Below, one piece after another: positions 50,644-63,578 of a stretch of 64,000 nt of DNA (position 1 is the first letter of the stretch; the number at the start of each line of letters is the position of its first letter). Source of the DNA: Catonia carolina. Lineage: Eukaryota > Arthropoda > Insecta > Hemiptera > Achilidae. The DNA is taken from assembly GCA_035578175.1 (NCBI GenBank), contig JAQMRL010000012.1:21510671-21574670 (forward strand). The letters are read 5' to 3'. The notes below the pieces were generated by a model. It was not told where the DNA came from, ran no database searches, and saw only the letters and a program-made list of their open reading frames with translations. Made by a program: the position numbers and the translations under genes.

Positions 50644-52916
50644 GAAAGATTGGATTTGAAAGAAAGGATGTTATCAATGTTATGAAAGAATATAAATATT
50701 TAATGTTATTAATCGTACAAAAAATATAATTTGATAATAGTTTATTAAATTTAATGTTCAAACCAACATCTTCCTTAAATAACATAGGCGTAGTCTATCA
50801 ATACGTACGGTCTTATTTCAGAGAGTTATTATAATTTTTGTGTTTGAATTTTAACTAAAGCAATAATAAACAGAGAGCCATGCACAACTAATTTTCTAAT
50901 GTTTTTTAAGGAGGAATGAATTGGTAATGGGAATTTTACACTGGTGGCGCAGAACGTGTACATTTTAATTATATATTTTGAGTTAATTATCGGATCCTAA
51001 ATCAACAAAGAAATAATCATTGTAAAGCGTTAGTTAACGAATGTTTTTTTATTCAGCACCATTTGTGTCTATAACATATCTGAAAACATATAATTGAAAT
51101 CTAATAGAACTGATCTACACTTGAAAATATAATTATTTAGGTCTTGCTAGTGAGGCGGCCTACGATGACGGTAACTTCCGTGTGACGTCAATAAAAGATA
51201 TAATATTGGACCAATCAGAAACTAGTATTCTTAACCAATGAAAAATCTTCAAACCCAACCAATCAGATGTCTTCTTAGGCGTCATTTTGATTGGTTAATA
51301 TTGTCCAATCAGAGGGCTCATTATAGCCATCCGATATCAACCAATGAAAACGTCTCAATCAGTATTACGTCATTTGTCAGTATCGAGCTTTCTGATTGGT
51401 CCGGTACTGTTCCTGCGCGTGACGTCGACTTACATTTTTACATAAATCCGCCCATTGTCACCGCCCAGTTAACGATACGGCCGAATATTAAACAATTAAC
51501 GTCTACTGAAATGCAATACTTTCTAGAATTAAAACGCGTAACAAAAACATTTTTAAACTTGTTAAGGTTCCTCCGAGTACGGAATGATTATGGTTTATTG
51601 TATGAAACAGCAGTATATTTATACTGCTTTTTACAATATAAAATAAAAAAAGTCATAAAAAGGAAGGACAACAATAGCTTGCCTTGTCACATATACGCTT
51701 GCTTAAATTTAAGACATTATTTTGTCGGCTACCATGCAAACACTACTATACTAACGTAACACATTGTGATTTTTTCATTATATATTGAAGTTTATTCTAA
51801 TAAGGACGTCTCTGAAGTTTTTTTGTCAACTTACCGTCAGTAGAATCGCCGGCATTACCAAACTGTAATTTAGAATATACTTAAACAATACCTAGTAAGA
51901 GCAAACAAGAACCTGTGCCCTTTTAATGACAATCAGTCTTACTAAAAACGGGTAACGATATGAAAAATTTCTGGGCGATATTTTTGACATTTCTCCGCGT
52001 TTATTCGCTGCTTGTGTCATTATTTTATTTTGCGTTGCGAAAATTTAGTATTGCCTACAAGAGGCAGTTAAACTGTGAAATATTTTTTAAATTTTAACTG
52101 CTACTTCCACGGCTACAATAATCGTTCTATTTTCTTAGCGAGAGAAGCAAATTTTCGACTAAAACATTATTAAGAAAATAAGAGGTACTAATGAAATAAA
52201 CACTTTTAGAGATTGTTACAATGACAGTTGATGATTATGCAGTTAGACCTTGCAGTGAATATATTAACGGCGCCGTTTGAAACGTGCGAGCTGAAAATTT
52301 TTTTAGAAGGCCTGCTACGCTCATGAAAACACGCTTCTACTCAGTGATACGGTTATAAACAATAAAAAAAGTAACCGAATTAAATATTTCGTTTGTATTT
52401 CAGTTAACCTGCAAATGTTTGAACTAACATCTAGCCTAATGATCTAAAAACCGAAATTAACTGTGCCAAGTATTTAACATCTCATTATTTACCTAATTTT
52501 AAGTTACTTGTTGCCCATAACAGACAGGTGGAGTGTCAAATTATTTACACTCAACCTGCTTGTTGCAGGGCTAAAATAAATAGTTCTGTTTCTTATCACA
52601 ATGTCAGTCAATTTAATGACTGGATCATTGAAGAACAGAAGAGGTAGAGGTGTAAAGGCACTAATCAGAGTTATCTTCTCTAAAAGTAATGAATTTCATT
52701 GTACAGCCAGACCCTGTGGTGAATGAAGTGAAGGTGTCATTTACAGAGTGGAAAATATGTGCTTTTCAGAGGGCCCGGCCTGCTGATAAGCATACTTTTC
52801 CACTCAGTGAGGAAGGCAATTGTAAACCACCTCACTCCTCGTTTTACTTAGTAAAACCTTTGGAGGTTCAAACCAGCCTTTTGGCTGTTGACCTAAACAA
52901 CAACAACAAGTTACTT
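50644..52916 (+). repeat. Satellite monomer M16 (type A with 398-bp retroposon)
   Basis: 2273 bp, a very close tandem duplicate of M15 over its first half. CCAAT/CRE cluster at about 51184-51428. It holds the longest version of the common open frame (51238-51759, 173 codons from an ATG). Confidence 0.92.
52510..52907. mobile_element. 398-bp SINE-like retroposon, copy 7
   Basis: Duplication AAGTTACTT intact on both sides (52501-52509, 52908-52916), as in copies 1, 2 and 8. Confidence 0.82.
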
Positions 52917-54035
52917 GATAGATTGGATTTGAAAGAAAGGATGTTATCAATGTTATGAAAGAATGTAAAAATTTAATCTTATTAATCGTACAAAAAATAT
53001 AATTTGATAATAGTTTATTAAATTTAATGTTCAAACCAACATCTTCCTTAAATAATAGAGGCGTAGTCTATCAATACGTACGGTCTTATTTCAGAAAGTT
53101 ATTATAATTTTTGTGTGTTTGACTTTTAACTAAAGCAATAATAAACAGAGAGCCATGCACAACTTAATTTCTAATGATTATTAAGGAGACATGAATTGTT
53201 AATGTGAATTTTACACTGTTGGCGCAGAACGTGTATATTTTAATTATATATTTTGAGTTAATTATCGGATCCTAAATCAACAAACAAAAAATCATTATAA
53301 AGCGTTAGTTAACGAATGTTTTTTTATTCAGCACCATTTGTGTTTATAACATATCTGAAAATATCTAATTGAAATCTAATAGAATTGACCTACAGTTGAA
53401 AATATAATTATTTAGGTCTTGCGAGTGAGGCGGCCCACAATGACGGTGTAGTCCGTGTGACGTCAATAAAAGATATAATATTGGACCAATCAGAAACTAG
53501 TATTCTCAACCAATGAAAAATCTTCAAACCTAACCAATCAGATGTCTTCTTAGGCGTCATTTTGTTTGGTTAATATTGTCCAATCAGGGGGCTCATAATA
53601 GTTCACTACGTCATCCGATATCAACCAATGAAAACGTCTCAATCAGTATTACGTCATTTGTCAGTATCGACCTTTCTGATTGGCCCGGTACTGTTCCTGC
53701 GCGTGACGTCGACTTAGATTTTTACATAAATCCGCCCCTTGTCACTGCCCAGTTAACGATACGGCCGAATATTAAACAATTAACGTCTACTGAAATGTTA
53801 TACCTTCTAGAATTAAGACGCGTAACAAAAACATTTTTAAACTTATTAAGGTTCTTCCGAGTACGGAATGATTATGGTTTATTGTATGAAACAGCAGTAT
53901 ATTTATACTGCTTTTCACAATATGAAATAAAGAAAGTAATAAAAAGGAAGGACAACAATAGCTTGCGTTGTCACATATAAGCTTGCTTAAATTTAAGACA
54001 TTATTTTGTCGGATACCATGCAAACACTACTATAC

Positions 54036-54042
54036 TAAAATA
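54036..54042. other. Probable transposon excision footprint
   Basis: The sequence CTATAC-TA-AAA-TA-ACG replaces the plain CTATAC-TA-ACG of other monomers, at the exact position of the 1.67-kb element in the paralogue M1. Duplicated TA plus three bases is the usual scar of Tc1/mariner-type excision. Confidence 0.65.
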
Positions 54043-54554
54043 ACGTAACACATTGTGATTTTTTCATTGTATACTAAAGTTTATTCTAATAAGGACGTCT
54101 CTGAAGTTTTTTTTGTCAACTAATCGTTAGTAGAATCGCCGGAATAACCAAACTGAAATTTAGAATATACTTAAACAATACCAAGTAAGAGCAAAATAGA
54201 ACCTGTGCCCTTTTAACGACAATCAGTCCCACTAAAAACGGTTAACGATATGAAAAATTTCTAGGCAATATTTTTGACATTTCTCCGCGTTTACTCGCTG
54301 CTTGTGTCATTATTTTATTTTGCGATGCGAAAATTTAGTATTGCCTACAAGATGCAGTTAAACTGTGAAATATTTTTTTAAATTTTAACTGCTACTTCCA
54401 CGGCTACAATAATCGTTCTGTTTTCTTAGCGAGAGAAGCAAATTTTCGACTAAAACATATTAAGAAAATAAGAGGTACTAATGAAATAAACACTTTTAGA
54501 GTTTCTTACAATGACAGAAGATGATTATACAGTTAGACCTTGCAGTGAATATAT

Positions 54555-55339
54555 TTTAACAAGATGGAGAAAAGACGGGATCGCTCACGAATCTTCCAGA
54601 ATTTCATTCATAAAATTAGTTAAGAAATAATAAATTAACAATAATCTATACAATAAGATCAGTTTTGTAAATGACAGTTGTAACTATAAAAGTGTCTATT
54701 CATTCATAAGGGTTGAAATAACTATCATAAAGTTCAGGTATACTATTGTGTACAGCTATTTTTATGAAGTTGTTTATGAGGTTGTTTACGTTTCTATTTA
54801 CAATAGTTGACTTGTTAACAAAGTAATTTTTCTAGGATTCATTAATAAAGAGTTATTTTTGTACTTGAGTAGATTTCTCTACTGTGTTCTGGAACGATCT
54901 TTGTGAATGATAATAAAAGGAGGCCCCCGGGCGGCGGTCCAGTCAGTATTCGTGTGATCTTTGCCGAGGGATTAATGGGGTGTGTATTTACAGGTTACAC
55001 ATCCGAGTATTGTAGTGATTCAAGATTGTTATACCGTCTCTTTGTTGTGTGTGTATTGGGTAAAGTTAATGTGTAGTTCTGTGAATTCAGCTTGTGTTGT
55101 ATGTTAGTATAATCTATAAAAGCGATTGTAAGTAGGCTAAGTAAGTTATTAAGTTATTTATTGTTTGTTATTTATTTTAAGTGAATTATTTAATCATTTA
55201 TTGTATTTCTTAATTATAATTAGTTTAATCATTTATTTTGTAATCTTTTAGTGAAATAAACATCTGTAATTGTAAACTTTAGTCTATTAATTATTTAATA
55301 ACCTAGATCCCGAAACGGACCTTAGCAATAAGTGTCACA
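54555..55339 (+). mobile_element. Solo LTR, second copy
   Basis: 785 bp in the same site as the LTR at 3307, with ATAT on both sides (54551-54554, 55340-55343). The first dinucleotide is mutated from TG to TT. TATA box TATAAAAG at 55115-55122. Because site and flanks are shared, it derives from the same insertion by satellite duplication. Confidence 0.82.
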
Positions 55340-56214
55340 ATATTAAAGGCGATGTTTGAATCGTGCGAACTGAAAATTTTTTTAGAAGGCCTGCTCCGCT
55401 CATGAAAACACGCTTCTACTGAGTGAGACGGTTATAAACAATAAACAAAATAACCGAATTAAATATTTAGTTTTTATTTCAGATAACCTGTAAATGTTTG
55501 AACGAACATCAAGCCTAATGATCTAAAAACCCAAATTAATTGTGCCAAGTATTTAACATCTCATTATTTACCTACTTTTAAGTTACTTGATAGATTGGAT
55601 TTGAAAGAAAGGATGTTATCAATGTTATGAAAGAATGTAAAAATTTAATCTTATTAATCGTACAAAAAATATAATTTGATGATAGTTTATTCAAGTAAAT
55701 ATTAAAACCAACATCTTTCTTAAATAACATAGGCGTAGTCTATCAATACGTACAGTCTTATATCAGAGAGTTATTATCATATTTGTGTTTGACTTTTAAC
55801 TAAAGCAATAATAAAAAGAGAGTATTGCACAACTATATTTCTGATGTTTTTTAAGAAGACATGAATTGTTAATTGGAATTTTACACTGTTGGCGCAGAAC
55901 GTGTATATTTTAATTATATATTTTAAGTTAAATATCGGATCCTAAAACAACAAAGAAATAATCATTATAAAGCGTTAGTTAACGAATGTTTTTTTACTCT
56001 TCACCAATTGTGCCTATAACATATCTGAAAACTTATAATTGAAATCTAATAGAACTGATCTACAGTTGAAAATATAATTTTTTAGGTCTTGCGAGTGAGG
56101 CGGCCTACAATGACGGTGTAGTCCGTGTGACGTCAATATAAGATATAATATTGGACCAATCAGAAACTGGTATTTTCAACCAATGAAAAATTTTCATGTC
56201 TAACCAATCAGATG

Positions 56215-56374
56215 CCGGTCGCATTGGCGCAGTTGGTAACGTGCTCGCCTCTCATCATGCGGTCTTGGGTTCGAATCCCATTCAGGCACGGCATCTTTTC
56301 ATACGTTACAAAATAATCATTTCATCCTTCACCGTCTGCATTAGCAGTAATTGCAGAACAGTCGGACGTTAAAC

Positions 56375-56427
<53 letters not shown>
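56215..56427 (+). mobile_element. tRNA-derived SINE with 52-nt A tail
   Basis: A perfect 14-bp duplication TAACCAATCAGATG (56201-56214, 56428-56441) flanks it. The 161-bp body has a pol III A box TGGCGCAGTTGG (56225-56236) and B box GGTTCGAATCC (56268-56278), then a tRNA-unrelated part ending GTCGGACGTTAAACC. An uninterrupted A run follows from 56376 to 56427. The paralogue M2 has the empty site. Intact boxes, a long pure A tail and a perfect duplication point to a recent insertion. Confidence 0.92.
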
Positions 56428-56429
<2 letters not shown>

Positions 56430-57690
56430 ACCAATCAGATGTCTTCTGAGGCGACATTATGATTGGTTAATATTGTCCAATCAGAGGGCTCATAATAGTT
56501 CACTACGTCATCCGATATCAACCAATGAAAACGTCTCAATCAGTATTACGTCATTTGTCAGTATCGAGCTTTCTGATTGCTCCGGTACTGTTCCTGCGCG
56601 TGACGTCGACTTACATTTTTACATAAATCCGCCCAATGTCACCGCCCAGTTAACGATACGGCCGAATATTAAACAATTAGCGTCTACTGAAATGCAATAC
56701 TTTCTAGAATTAAAACGCGTAACAAAAACATTTTTAAACTTGTTAAGGTTCCTCCGAGTACGGAATTATTATGGTTTATTGTATGAAACAGCAGTATATT
56801 TATACTGCTTTTCACAATATAAAATAACAAAAGTCATAAAAAGGAAGGACAACAATAGCTTGCGTTGTCACATATATGCTTGCTTAAATTTAAGACATTA
56901 TTTTGTCGACTACCATGCAAACACTACTATACTAACGTAACACATTGTGATTTTTTCATTATATATTGAAGTTTATTCTAATAAGGACGTCTCTGAAGTT
57001 TTTTTGTCAACTAATCGTCAGTAGATTCGCCGGAATTACCAAACTGAAATTTAGAATATACTTAAACAATACCTAGTAAGAGCAAACAAGAACCTGTGCC
57101 CTTTTAACGACAATCAGTCCCACTAAAAACGGTTAACGATATGAAAAATTTCTAGGCAATATTTTTGACATTTCTCCGCGTTTATTCGCTGCTTGTGTCA
57201 TTATTTTATTTTGCGATGCGAAAATTTAGTATTGCCTACAAGAGGCAGTTAAACTGTGAAATATGTTTTTAAATTTTAACTGCTACTTCCACGGCTACAA
57301 TAATCGTTCTGTTTTCTTAGCGAGAGAAGCAAATTTTCGACTAAAACATTATTAAGAAAATAAGAGGTACTAATGAAATAAACACTTTTAGAGATTGTTA
57401 CAATGACAGTTGATGATTATGCAGTTAGACCTTGCAGTGAATATATTAACGGCGCCGTTTGAAACGTGCGAACTGAAACCTTTTTTAGAAGCCCTGCTAC
57501 GCTCATGAAATCACGCTTCTACTGAGTGATACGGTTATAAACAATAAAAAAATAACCGAATTAAATATTTAGTTTGTATTTCAGATAACCTGTAAATGTT
57601 TGAACTAACATCTAGCCTAATGATCTAAAAACCGAAATTAATTGTGCCAAGTATTTAACATCTCATTATTTAAATAATTTTAAGTTACTT

Positions 57691-58088
57691 GTTGCCCATA
57701 ACAGACAGGTGGAGTGTCAAATTATTTACACTCAATCTGTTTGTTGCAGGGCTAAAATAAACAGTTCTGTTTCTTATCACATGGTCAGTCAATTAAATGA
57801 CTGGATCATTGAAGAACAGAAGAGGTAGAGGTGTAAAGGCACTAATCAGAGTTATTTTCTCTGAAAGTATTGAATTTCATTGTACAGCCAGACCCTATGG
57901 TGAATGAAGTGAAGGTGTCATTTACAGAGTGGAAAATATGTGCTTTTCAGAGGGCCCGGCCTGCTGATAAGCATACTTTTCCACTCAGTGAGGAAGGCAA
58001 TTGTAAACCACCTCACTCCTCGTTTTACTTAGTAAAACCTTTGGAGGTTCAAACCAGCCTTTTGGCTGTTGACCTAAACAACAACAAC
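57691..58088. mobile_element. 398-bp SINE-like retroposon, copy 8
   Basis: Intact AAGTTACTT on both sides (57682-57690, 58089-58097). Close match to copy 1 of the paralogous M2. Confidence 0.82.
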
Positions 58089-58097
58089 AAGTTACTT

Positions 58098-59953
58098 GAT
58101 AGATTGGATTTGAAAGAAAGGATGTTATCAATGTTATGAAAGAATGTAAAAATTTAATCTTATTAATCGTACAAAAAATATAATTTGATAATAGTTTATT
58201 AAATTTAATGTTCCAACCAACATCTTCCTTAAATAATAGAGGCGTAGTCTATCAATACGTACGGTCTTATTTCAGAGAGTTATTATAATTTTTGTGTTTG
58301 AATTTTAACTAAAGCAATAATAAACAGAGAGCCATGCACAACTAATTTTCTAATGTTTTTAAGGAGGAATGATTTGTTAATTGGAATTTTACACTGGTGG
58401 CGCAGAACGTGTACATTTTAATTATATATTTTGAGTTAATTATCGGATCCTAAATCAACAAAGAAATAATCATTATAAAGCGTTAGTTAACGAATGTTTT
58501 TTTATTCAGCACCATTTGTGTCTATAACATATCTGAAAACATATAATTGAAATCTAATAGAACTGATCTACACTTGAAAATATAATTATTTAGGTCTTGC
58601 TAGTGAGGCGGCCTACGATGACGGTGACGTCCGTGTCAGTCAATAAAAGATATAATATTGGACCAATCAGAAACTAGTATTCTCAACCTATGAAAAATCT
58701 TCAAACATAACCAATCAGATGTCTTCTTAGGCGTCATTTTGATTGGTTAATATTGTCCAATCAGAGGGCTCATTATAGCCATCCGATATCAACCAATGAA
58801 AACGGCTCAATCAGTATTACGTCATTAGTCAGTACCGAGCTTCCTGATTGGTCCGGTACTGTTCCTGCGCGTGAAATCGACTTACATTTTTACATCAATC
58901 CGCCCATTGTCACCGCCCAGTTAACGGTACGGCCGAATATTAAACAATTAACGTCTACTGAAATGCTATACTTTCCAGAATTAAAACGCCTACCAAAAAC
59001 ATTTTAAAACTTGTTAAGGTTCTTCCGAGTACGGAATGATTATGGTTTATTGTATGAAACAGCAGTATATTTATACTGCTTTTTACAGTATGAAATTAAA
59101 AAAGTCATAAAAACTATGCACAAGAATACATTGCGTTGTCACATACAAGCTTGCTTTAATTTAAGACATTATTTTGTCGGCTACCATGCAAAAATTACTA
59201 TACAACCGTAACACATTGTGATCTTTTCATTGTATATTAAAGTTTATTCTAATAAGGACGTCTCTGAAGTTTTTTTGTCAACTAACCGTCAGTAGAATCG
59301 CCGGCATTACCAAACTGAAATTTAGAATATACTTGAACAATACCTAGTAAGAGCAAAATACAAATTGTGCCCTTTTAACGACAATCAGTCACACTAAAAA
59401 CGGTTAACGATATGAAAAATTTCTAGGCAATATTTTTGACATTTCTCCGCGTTTATTCGCTGCTTGTGTCATTATTTTTTTTGCGATGCGAAAATTTAGT
59501 ATTGCCTACAAGAGGCAGTTAAACTGTGAAATATTTTTTAAATTTTAACTGCTACTTCCATGGCTAAAATAATAGTTCTGTTTTCTTCACGAATGAAGCA
59601 ATTTTCGACTAAAACATTATAACAACATAAGAAGTACTGGTGAAATAAACACTTTTAGACCTTCTACATATGACAGTAGATTATTATACAGTTAGACCTT
59701 GCAGTGTGAATATATTAACGGCGCATTTGCAAGGTGCGAACTGAAAATTTTTTAGAAGACCTGCTTTGCTCATCAAATGACTTTTCTACTGAACATACGG
59801 TTAGAAAACAAGGAAAGTAACCCAATTAACTTTTCAGTTTATTTCAGATAACTTGTAAATGTTTGAACTAACTTCTACCCTAATGTTCTAAAAACTCAAA
59901 TTAATTGTGCCGAGTATTTAACATCTCATTATTTACCTAATTTTAAGTAACTT
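58098..59953 (+). repeat. Satellite monomer M19 (type C)
   Basis: 1856 bp; paralogue of M3 with the same GTGAAATCG change. The proximal CRE is also damaged (GTGTCAGTCAAT), so this cluster (about 58635-58880) has CCAAT boxes but no full CRE. Confidence 0.93.
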
Positions 59954-60112
59954 GAAAAATCAGATTTGTAAGAAAGGATGTTAACAAAGTCGTTATGAAA
60001 CAACGTTCAAATTTAATCTGACTAATCGTACAAAAGGGAGTTGCGCGCGGACTGCGATACGATTAACATCGAATGAACAACGGTCGTGATTACTGTATCG
60101 ATTGAGTGGTTT

Positions 60113-60868
60113 TTTTTTTATATTATTTTATTTATTTGGAACTGTACAATAACAATACAACGACCAAATTTTAGCACAGAGTAATGTAAATCACAGTGAT
60201 TGTAGGATAAAATTACATGTCCATTGACATTCATTTTGGGTTCAAAAAATAAAAAAAATACAAATAGTAACAAACATAGCAAATAGACATAACAAATTAA
60301 CAAATATTAAAACTAAGAAATTTGATGATAAATGATGGGGATAACAGTAGCACAGAGTGGTGAAATGGTGGAAAGTAGTGGAATGGTGTCATCTCAGCAG
60401 GTCTCTGCTCCATCTTCTTTTTAGTCGTCTGGCGAGCCGAGGATTGATCAGAATTCCCCTTACAAGCGGGTTACGGTGGCCGTTCAATTATGAATGAAAC
60501 CTCGCGTACAACCTTTTCACTGTTTCGGTAACGTAAGGTATTTGTAGGTCAGTATGAAGTGTTGAATTTGACACGTAGTACGGAGCATTGGTGATCATGC
60601 GAAGCAGTTTGGACTGACATACTTGTACTTTCTTTAATGTTGTCGAGCTGGCACTTCCGTATATCTGAACGCCATAGGTCCACAATGGCATCAGAAGACT
60701 TTTATAAATTTTGACCTTTGTTTTTAAAGTAACATGTGATTTTCGATTAAGTAGCCGATATAGTTGTTTGACTCGTGAATTTAAAAGTAATCGTTTTATC
60801 TTTATATGGGTGTTCCACGTTAACCTTTTATCAAAATTTAATCCTAGATATCGTACTTCTTTGTGTAA
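60113..60868 (-). mobile_element. Jockey-type LINE tail (60-kb copy)
   Basis: Target duplications ATTGAGTGGTTT at 60101-60112 and 60869-60880. The RT C-terminal frame ends early, at 60488, as in the 15-kb copy. Confidence 0.84.
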
Positions 60869-60930
60869 ATTGAGTGGTTTACTTTATGATTGAGTGGAAC
60901 TTTATGATTTAGTGGCTTACTTTATGATAT

Positions 60931-60935
<5 letters not shown>

Positions 60936-60996
<61 letters not shown>
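60936..60996. repeat. (TA)n microsatellite, expanded
   Basis: About 60 bp of TA, twice the length of the equivalent run at 15531. Confidence 0.9.
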
Positions 60997-60997
<1 letters not shown>

Positions 60998-61443
60998 TTT
61001 AACTATATACTTTATGATTTAGTGGCTAACTTTATGATTGAGTGGTTTAATTAAAAGTTATGTCAATTGTAAAATAGTATGTTATATAAGTGATCGTTCT
61101 TAAAATATACGTCAAGAATCTTGTAAACTATATGGAGGTTTGGGTGAGATATTTGTTAAAAACTAAGGTAAAATAATTTAAAATACTAGTTAATGCCAAC
61201 TTTATATTGTCATACAATAGTATTAATAGAGTTTGGAAGGAGACTCAAGGTAAAGGTCACTAATTGACCGGCCGGCTGTCGTTGCTTATCAGTCGTTTAG
61301 AAATAGAGGATATAAAATATCTACGACAATTTATCTTACCGCAACAACATAATATCATTATAAACTAAATAATAATTAAAACTGGGTTTACTCGATCTAC
61401 TCAATAAGCAATATTAGTCGAACATCAATAAACTGGATATATA

Positions 61444-62599
61444 TGGGGTGATTCAAAAAGAGCGCCGGTTTTGATATATCAAATTAAGAGATTTATTTTA
61501 TTGAAAAATTGAAAATAAATACATCAACAAGTTCATCTTACCTTCCGATTTCATGTATGAAAAATGATGCCATGCATGTGTCCTCCTCTACTGCCCATGC
61601 ACGCATCAACTCTGTCCATGAAATTGGATACTACTGCACGACAAGTTTCGACTTCCATTTGCCCGATAACCCGTCGAATTTCCTCCTTCAAGTCATTGAT
61701 GTTTCGGGGTTTATTGGCATACACCAATGACTTCAGATGACCCCAAAGATGAAAGCCACAAGGCGTCAAGTCACACGACCTTGGTGGCTATTGATGGTCG
61801 GAATTACGGGAAATGATGCGATCCTGGAACCGTTCACGGAGCAACAACATTGTTTCTCGTGCAGCGTGACATTGCAGCGTGACGCGAGGGTTTTCTAAAC
61901 CTCACATACGGCAGTTCTGTTTATTAACAAAACCGTTTAAGTGGAAGTGCGCCTCATCACTGAAAATGATTTTGTTTGCGAAGGTGTCATCATCCTGCCG
62001 TTTTCTTAATACCCAGTCAACAAACTGTCGTCTCTTCTGGTGGTCTGCCACTTTCAAATGTTTCGTCAACTGAATTTTATACGGGTGATATTGGAGATCG
62101 TACCGAAGAATTCTCCGTACAGAAGAACATCGTAAACCCAATTGTTGAGAACGGCGACGTATTGATTTTGCTGGGCTAACAGCCACACTGTCACGAACCA
62201 ACGCAACGTTCTGCTCAGTTCGGCCAGAACGACGACGTCCAGAACTTTTAAGGTCGACTGTTGAACCCGTCTCAAAAAACTTTTTCATGAGCCTGCGAAC
62301 TGTTGATTCATTCGGTGCTTCATTACGTCCTAGTGTACCGCGAAGTCGCCTGACAGTAGCCGCATAACTCTCTCCACTCTGGTAAAATGTTTTGACGATT
62401 AACACTCGTTGTGCAATAGTAAACTTCTCCATGGTTAGACACAGACTGCGAGAGTACTACACTGCGAACAAGAGAAACTACAACTGAATCGTCAATCGGA
62501 ATGTTCTCCGAAATAGAAATGAGGTCTAACAATGTTGCCAACCGATAAACAAAAATTTACCAGCCGTTTAAAAACCGGCGCTCTTTTTGAATCACCCGT
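61444..62599 (-). mobile_element. Mariner-family transposon, second copy with both TIRs
   Basis: Again 1156 bp with TA on both sides (61442-61443, 62600-62601) and the same internal deletion. It is a duplicate of the 16-kb copy by descent, not an independent insertion. Confidence 0.88.
61551..62432 (-). pseudogene. Mariner-family transposase, second copy
   Basis: Same layout as the 16-kb gene: ATG at 62432, HTH region, first-Asp motif IFSDEAHFHL, missing second-Asp region, and SCDLTP near the C-terminus. It has an additional TGA after NKQNCRM (Trp in the other copy), so the first open part is 176 codons. The TAG before PPRSCDLTP is shared. Non-functional. Confidence 0.85.
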
Positions 62600-62701
62600 T
62601 ACAAATATAGATAACGGAATAATTTTCTTTAGAACTGAATTTTATTGCCTGTATATTGAAATCAGTCAGTCATAAAAACTTTTATAATATCTAAAATTAA
62701 G

Positions 62702-63376
62702 ATGGATTTAGACTCCTTCAAAAAAATACTGGATAACTTTAAAGAAGAAATGAAAAAAGAAATAAAAGCAAACATCAAAGAAGAGCTGAGCAAATTTTCA
62801 AAGCAACCCACTGAGAATTTTCAAGACTCCTTGATGTCACTGAATAACACCATTAAAGAGCAAGAAAAAAGAATTGATTTTCTAGAACGTGAGAATAGGA
62901 AGAAAAATTTAATTATAAACGGCCTAGAAGAAGGACAAGGAAATAATATGGACCTTGAGAACACGGTTTTCCATTTAATTAGAACTAAACTTAAGGTAAA
63001 TATAGAGGATAATGAAATAGATTTTATAAGACGAATAGGCCGGGCGACTGAAAATAAAAATAGACTTGTCATCGTGGGGCTTGTTTCTTCTAGAAAGAAA
63101 ATAAACATAATCACACAGGCAAAATGCTTAAAGGGATCAAATATTTTTATCTCTGAGGATTTCCCACCAAAAGTCATACAAGTTAGAAAACAACTCCAGG
63201 TAGATTTGAAGAAAGCAAGGTCAGAAGGAAAGTTTGCCATTATACGATATGACAAACTAATAGTTAGAGAAGGAACAGAAAAACCTAAAAAGCGTCTACT
63301 GAGTGAATCACCCAAAGGATCGATTAAACAAAATTCTCCAGCAGCGCAAATAGTTAAAAAAAACAAAGAAAAGTGA
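62702..63376 (+). CDS. RTE LINE ORF1 protein, intact frame
   Basis: 224 codons from ATG to stop, with no break. The N-terminus is acidic/basic and helical (MDLDSFKKILDNFKEEMKKE). A coiled-coil candidate runs to about residue 75 (LNNTIKEQEKRIDFLERENR). An RRM-like fold starts at KNLIINGLEE (about 76), and a C-terminal basic domain with DFPPKVIQVRKQLQ follows. The family (L1-like ORF1) binds LINE RNA and acts as a chaperone in the retrotransposition particle; that role is inferred from similarity of layout. ORF2 follows on the same strand. This is the only transposon gene in the window with an undamaged frame. Confidence 0.75.
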   Translation: MDLDSFKKILDNFKEEMKKEIKANIKEELSKFSKQPTENFQDSLMSLNNTIKEQEKRIDFLERENRKKNLIINGLEEGQGNNMDLENTVFHLIRTKLKVNIEDNEIDFIRRIGRATENKNRLVIVGLVSSRKKINIITQAKCLKGSNIFISEDFPPKVIQVRKQLQVDLKKARSEGKFAIIRYDKLIVREGTEKPKKRLLSESPKGSIKQNSPAAQIVKKNKEK

Positions 63377-63578
63377 AAATAAAAGGAAAAACTCAATTGA
63401 ATGTTTTCTTATAGATAAGGATGAAGACAAAATTAACGACAGGAATGAATGAAAATTAGAGGAAACTAGACTCAAGATAAGGACAAAAAATGTTAAAAAA
63501 TACGATTGTAAAATAGGGAAAACAGAATGTGATAATATAAAAAGCAACTCATTTACAAAAACAACACCCCCAGAACGT

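Larger units (their letters stand above)
52917..55588 (+). repeat. Satellite monomer M17 (type A with solo LTR)
   Basis: Paralogue of M1, without the 1.67-kb TIR element. CCAAT/CRE cluster at about 53458-53712; one ATTGG is TTTGG. A TA-AAA-TA footprint occupies the TIR-element site (54036-54042). The solo LTR is at 54555-55339. Confidence 0.92.
55589..58097 (+). repeat. Satellite monomer M18 (type A with 398-bp retroposon and tRNA-SINE)
   Basis: Paralogue of M2. The CCAAT/CRE cluster is split by the SINE at 56215-56427, so it spans about 56118-56607. One ATTGG of the cluster is changed to ATTGC. Confidence 0.92.

Noticed and set aside
3307..55339. The two LTRs as the ends of one long element
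   Set aside because: Each has its own ATAT duplication in the same satellite site and they are 51 kb apart with satellite between. They are duplicates of one solo LTR.
56217..56295. A tRNA gene
   Set aside because: A and B boxes are present, but the 5' and 3' ends do not pair as an acceptor stem. The sequence continues into a SINE body and A tail between target duplications.
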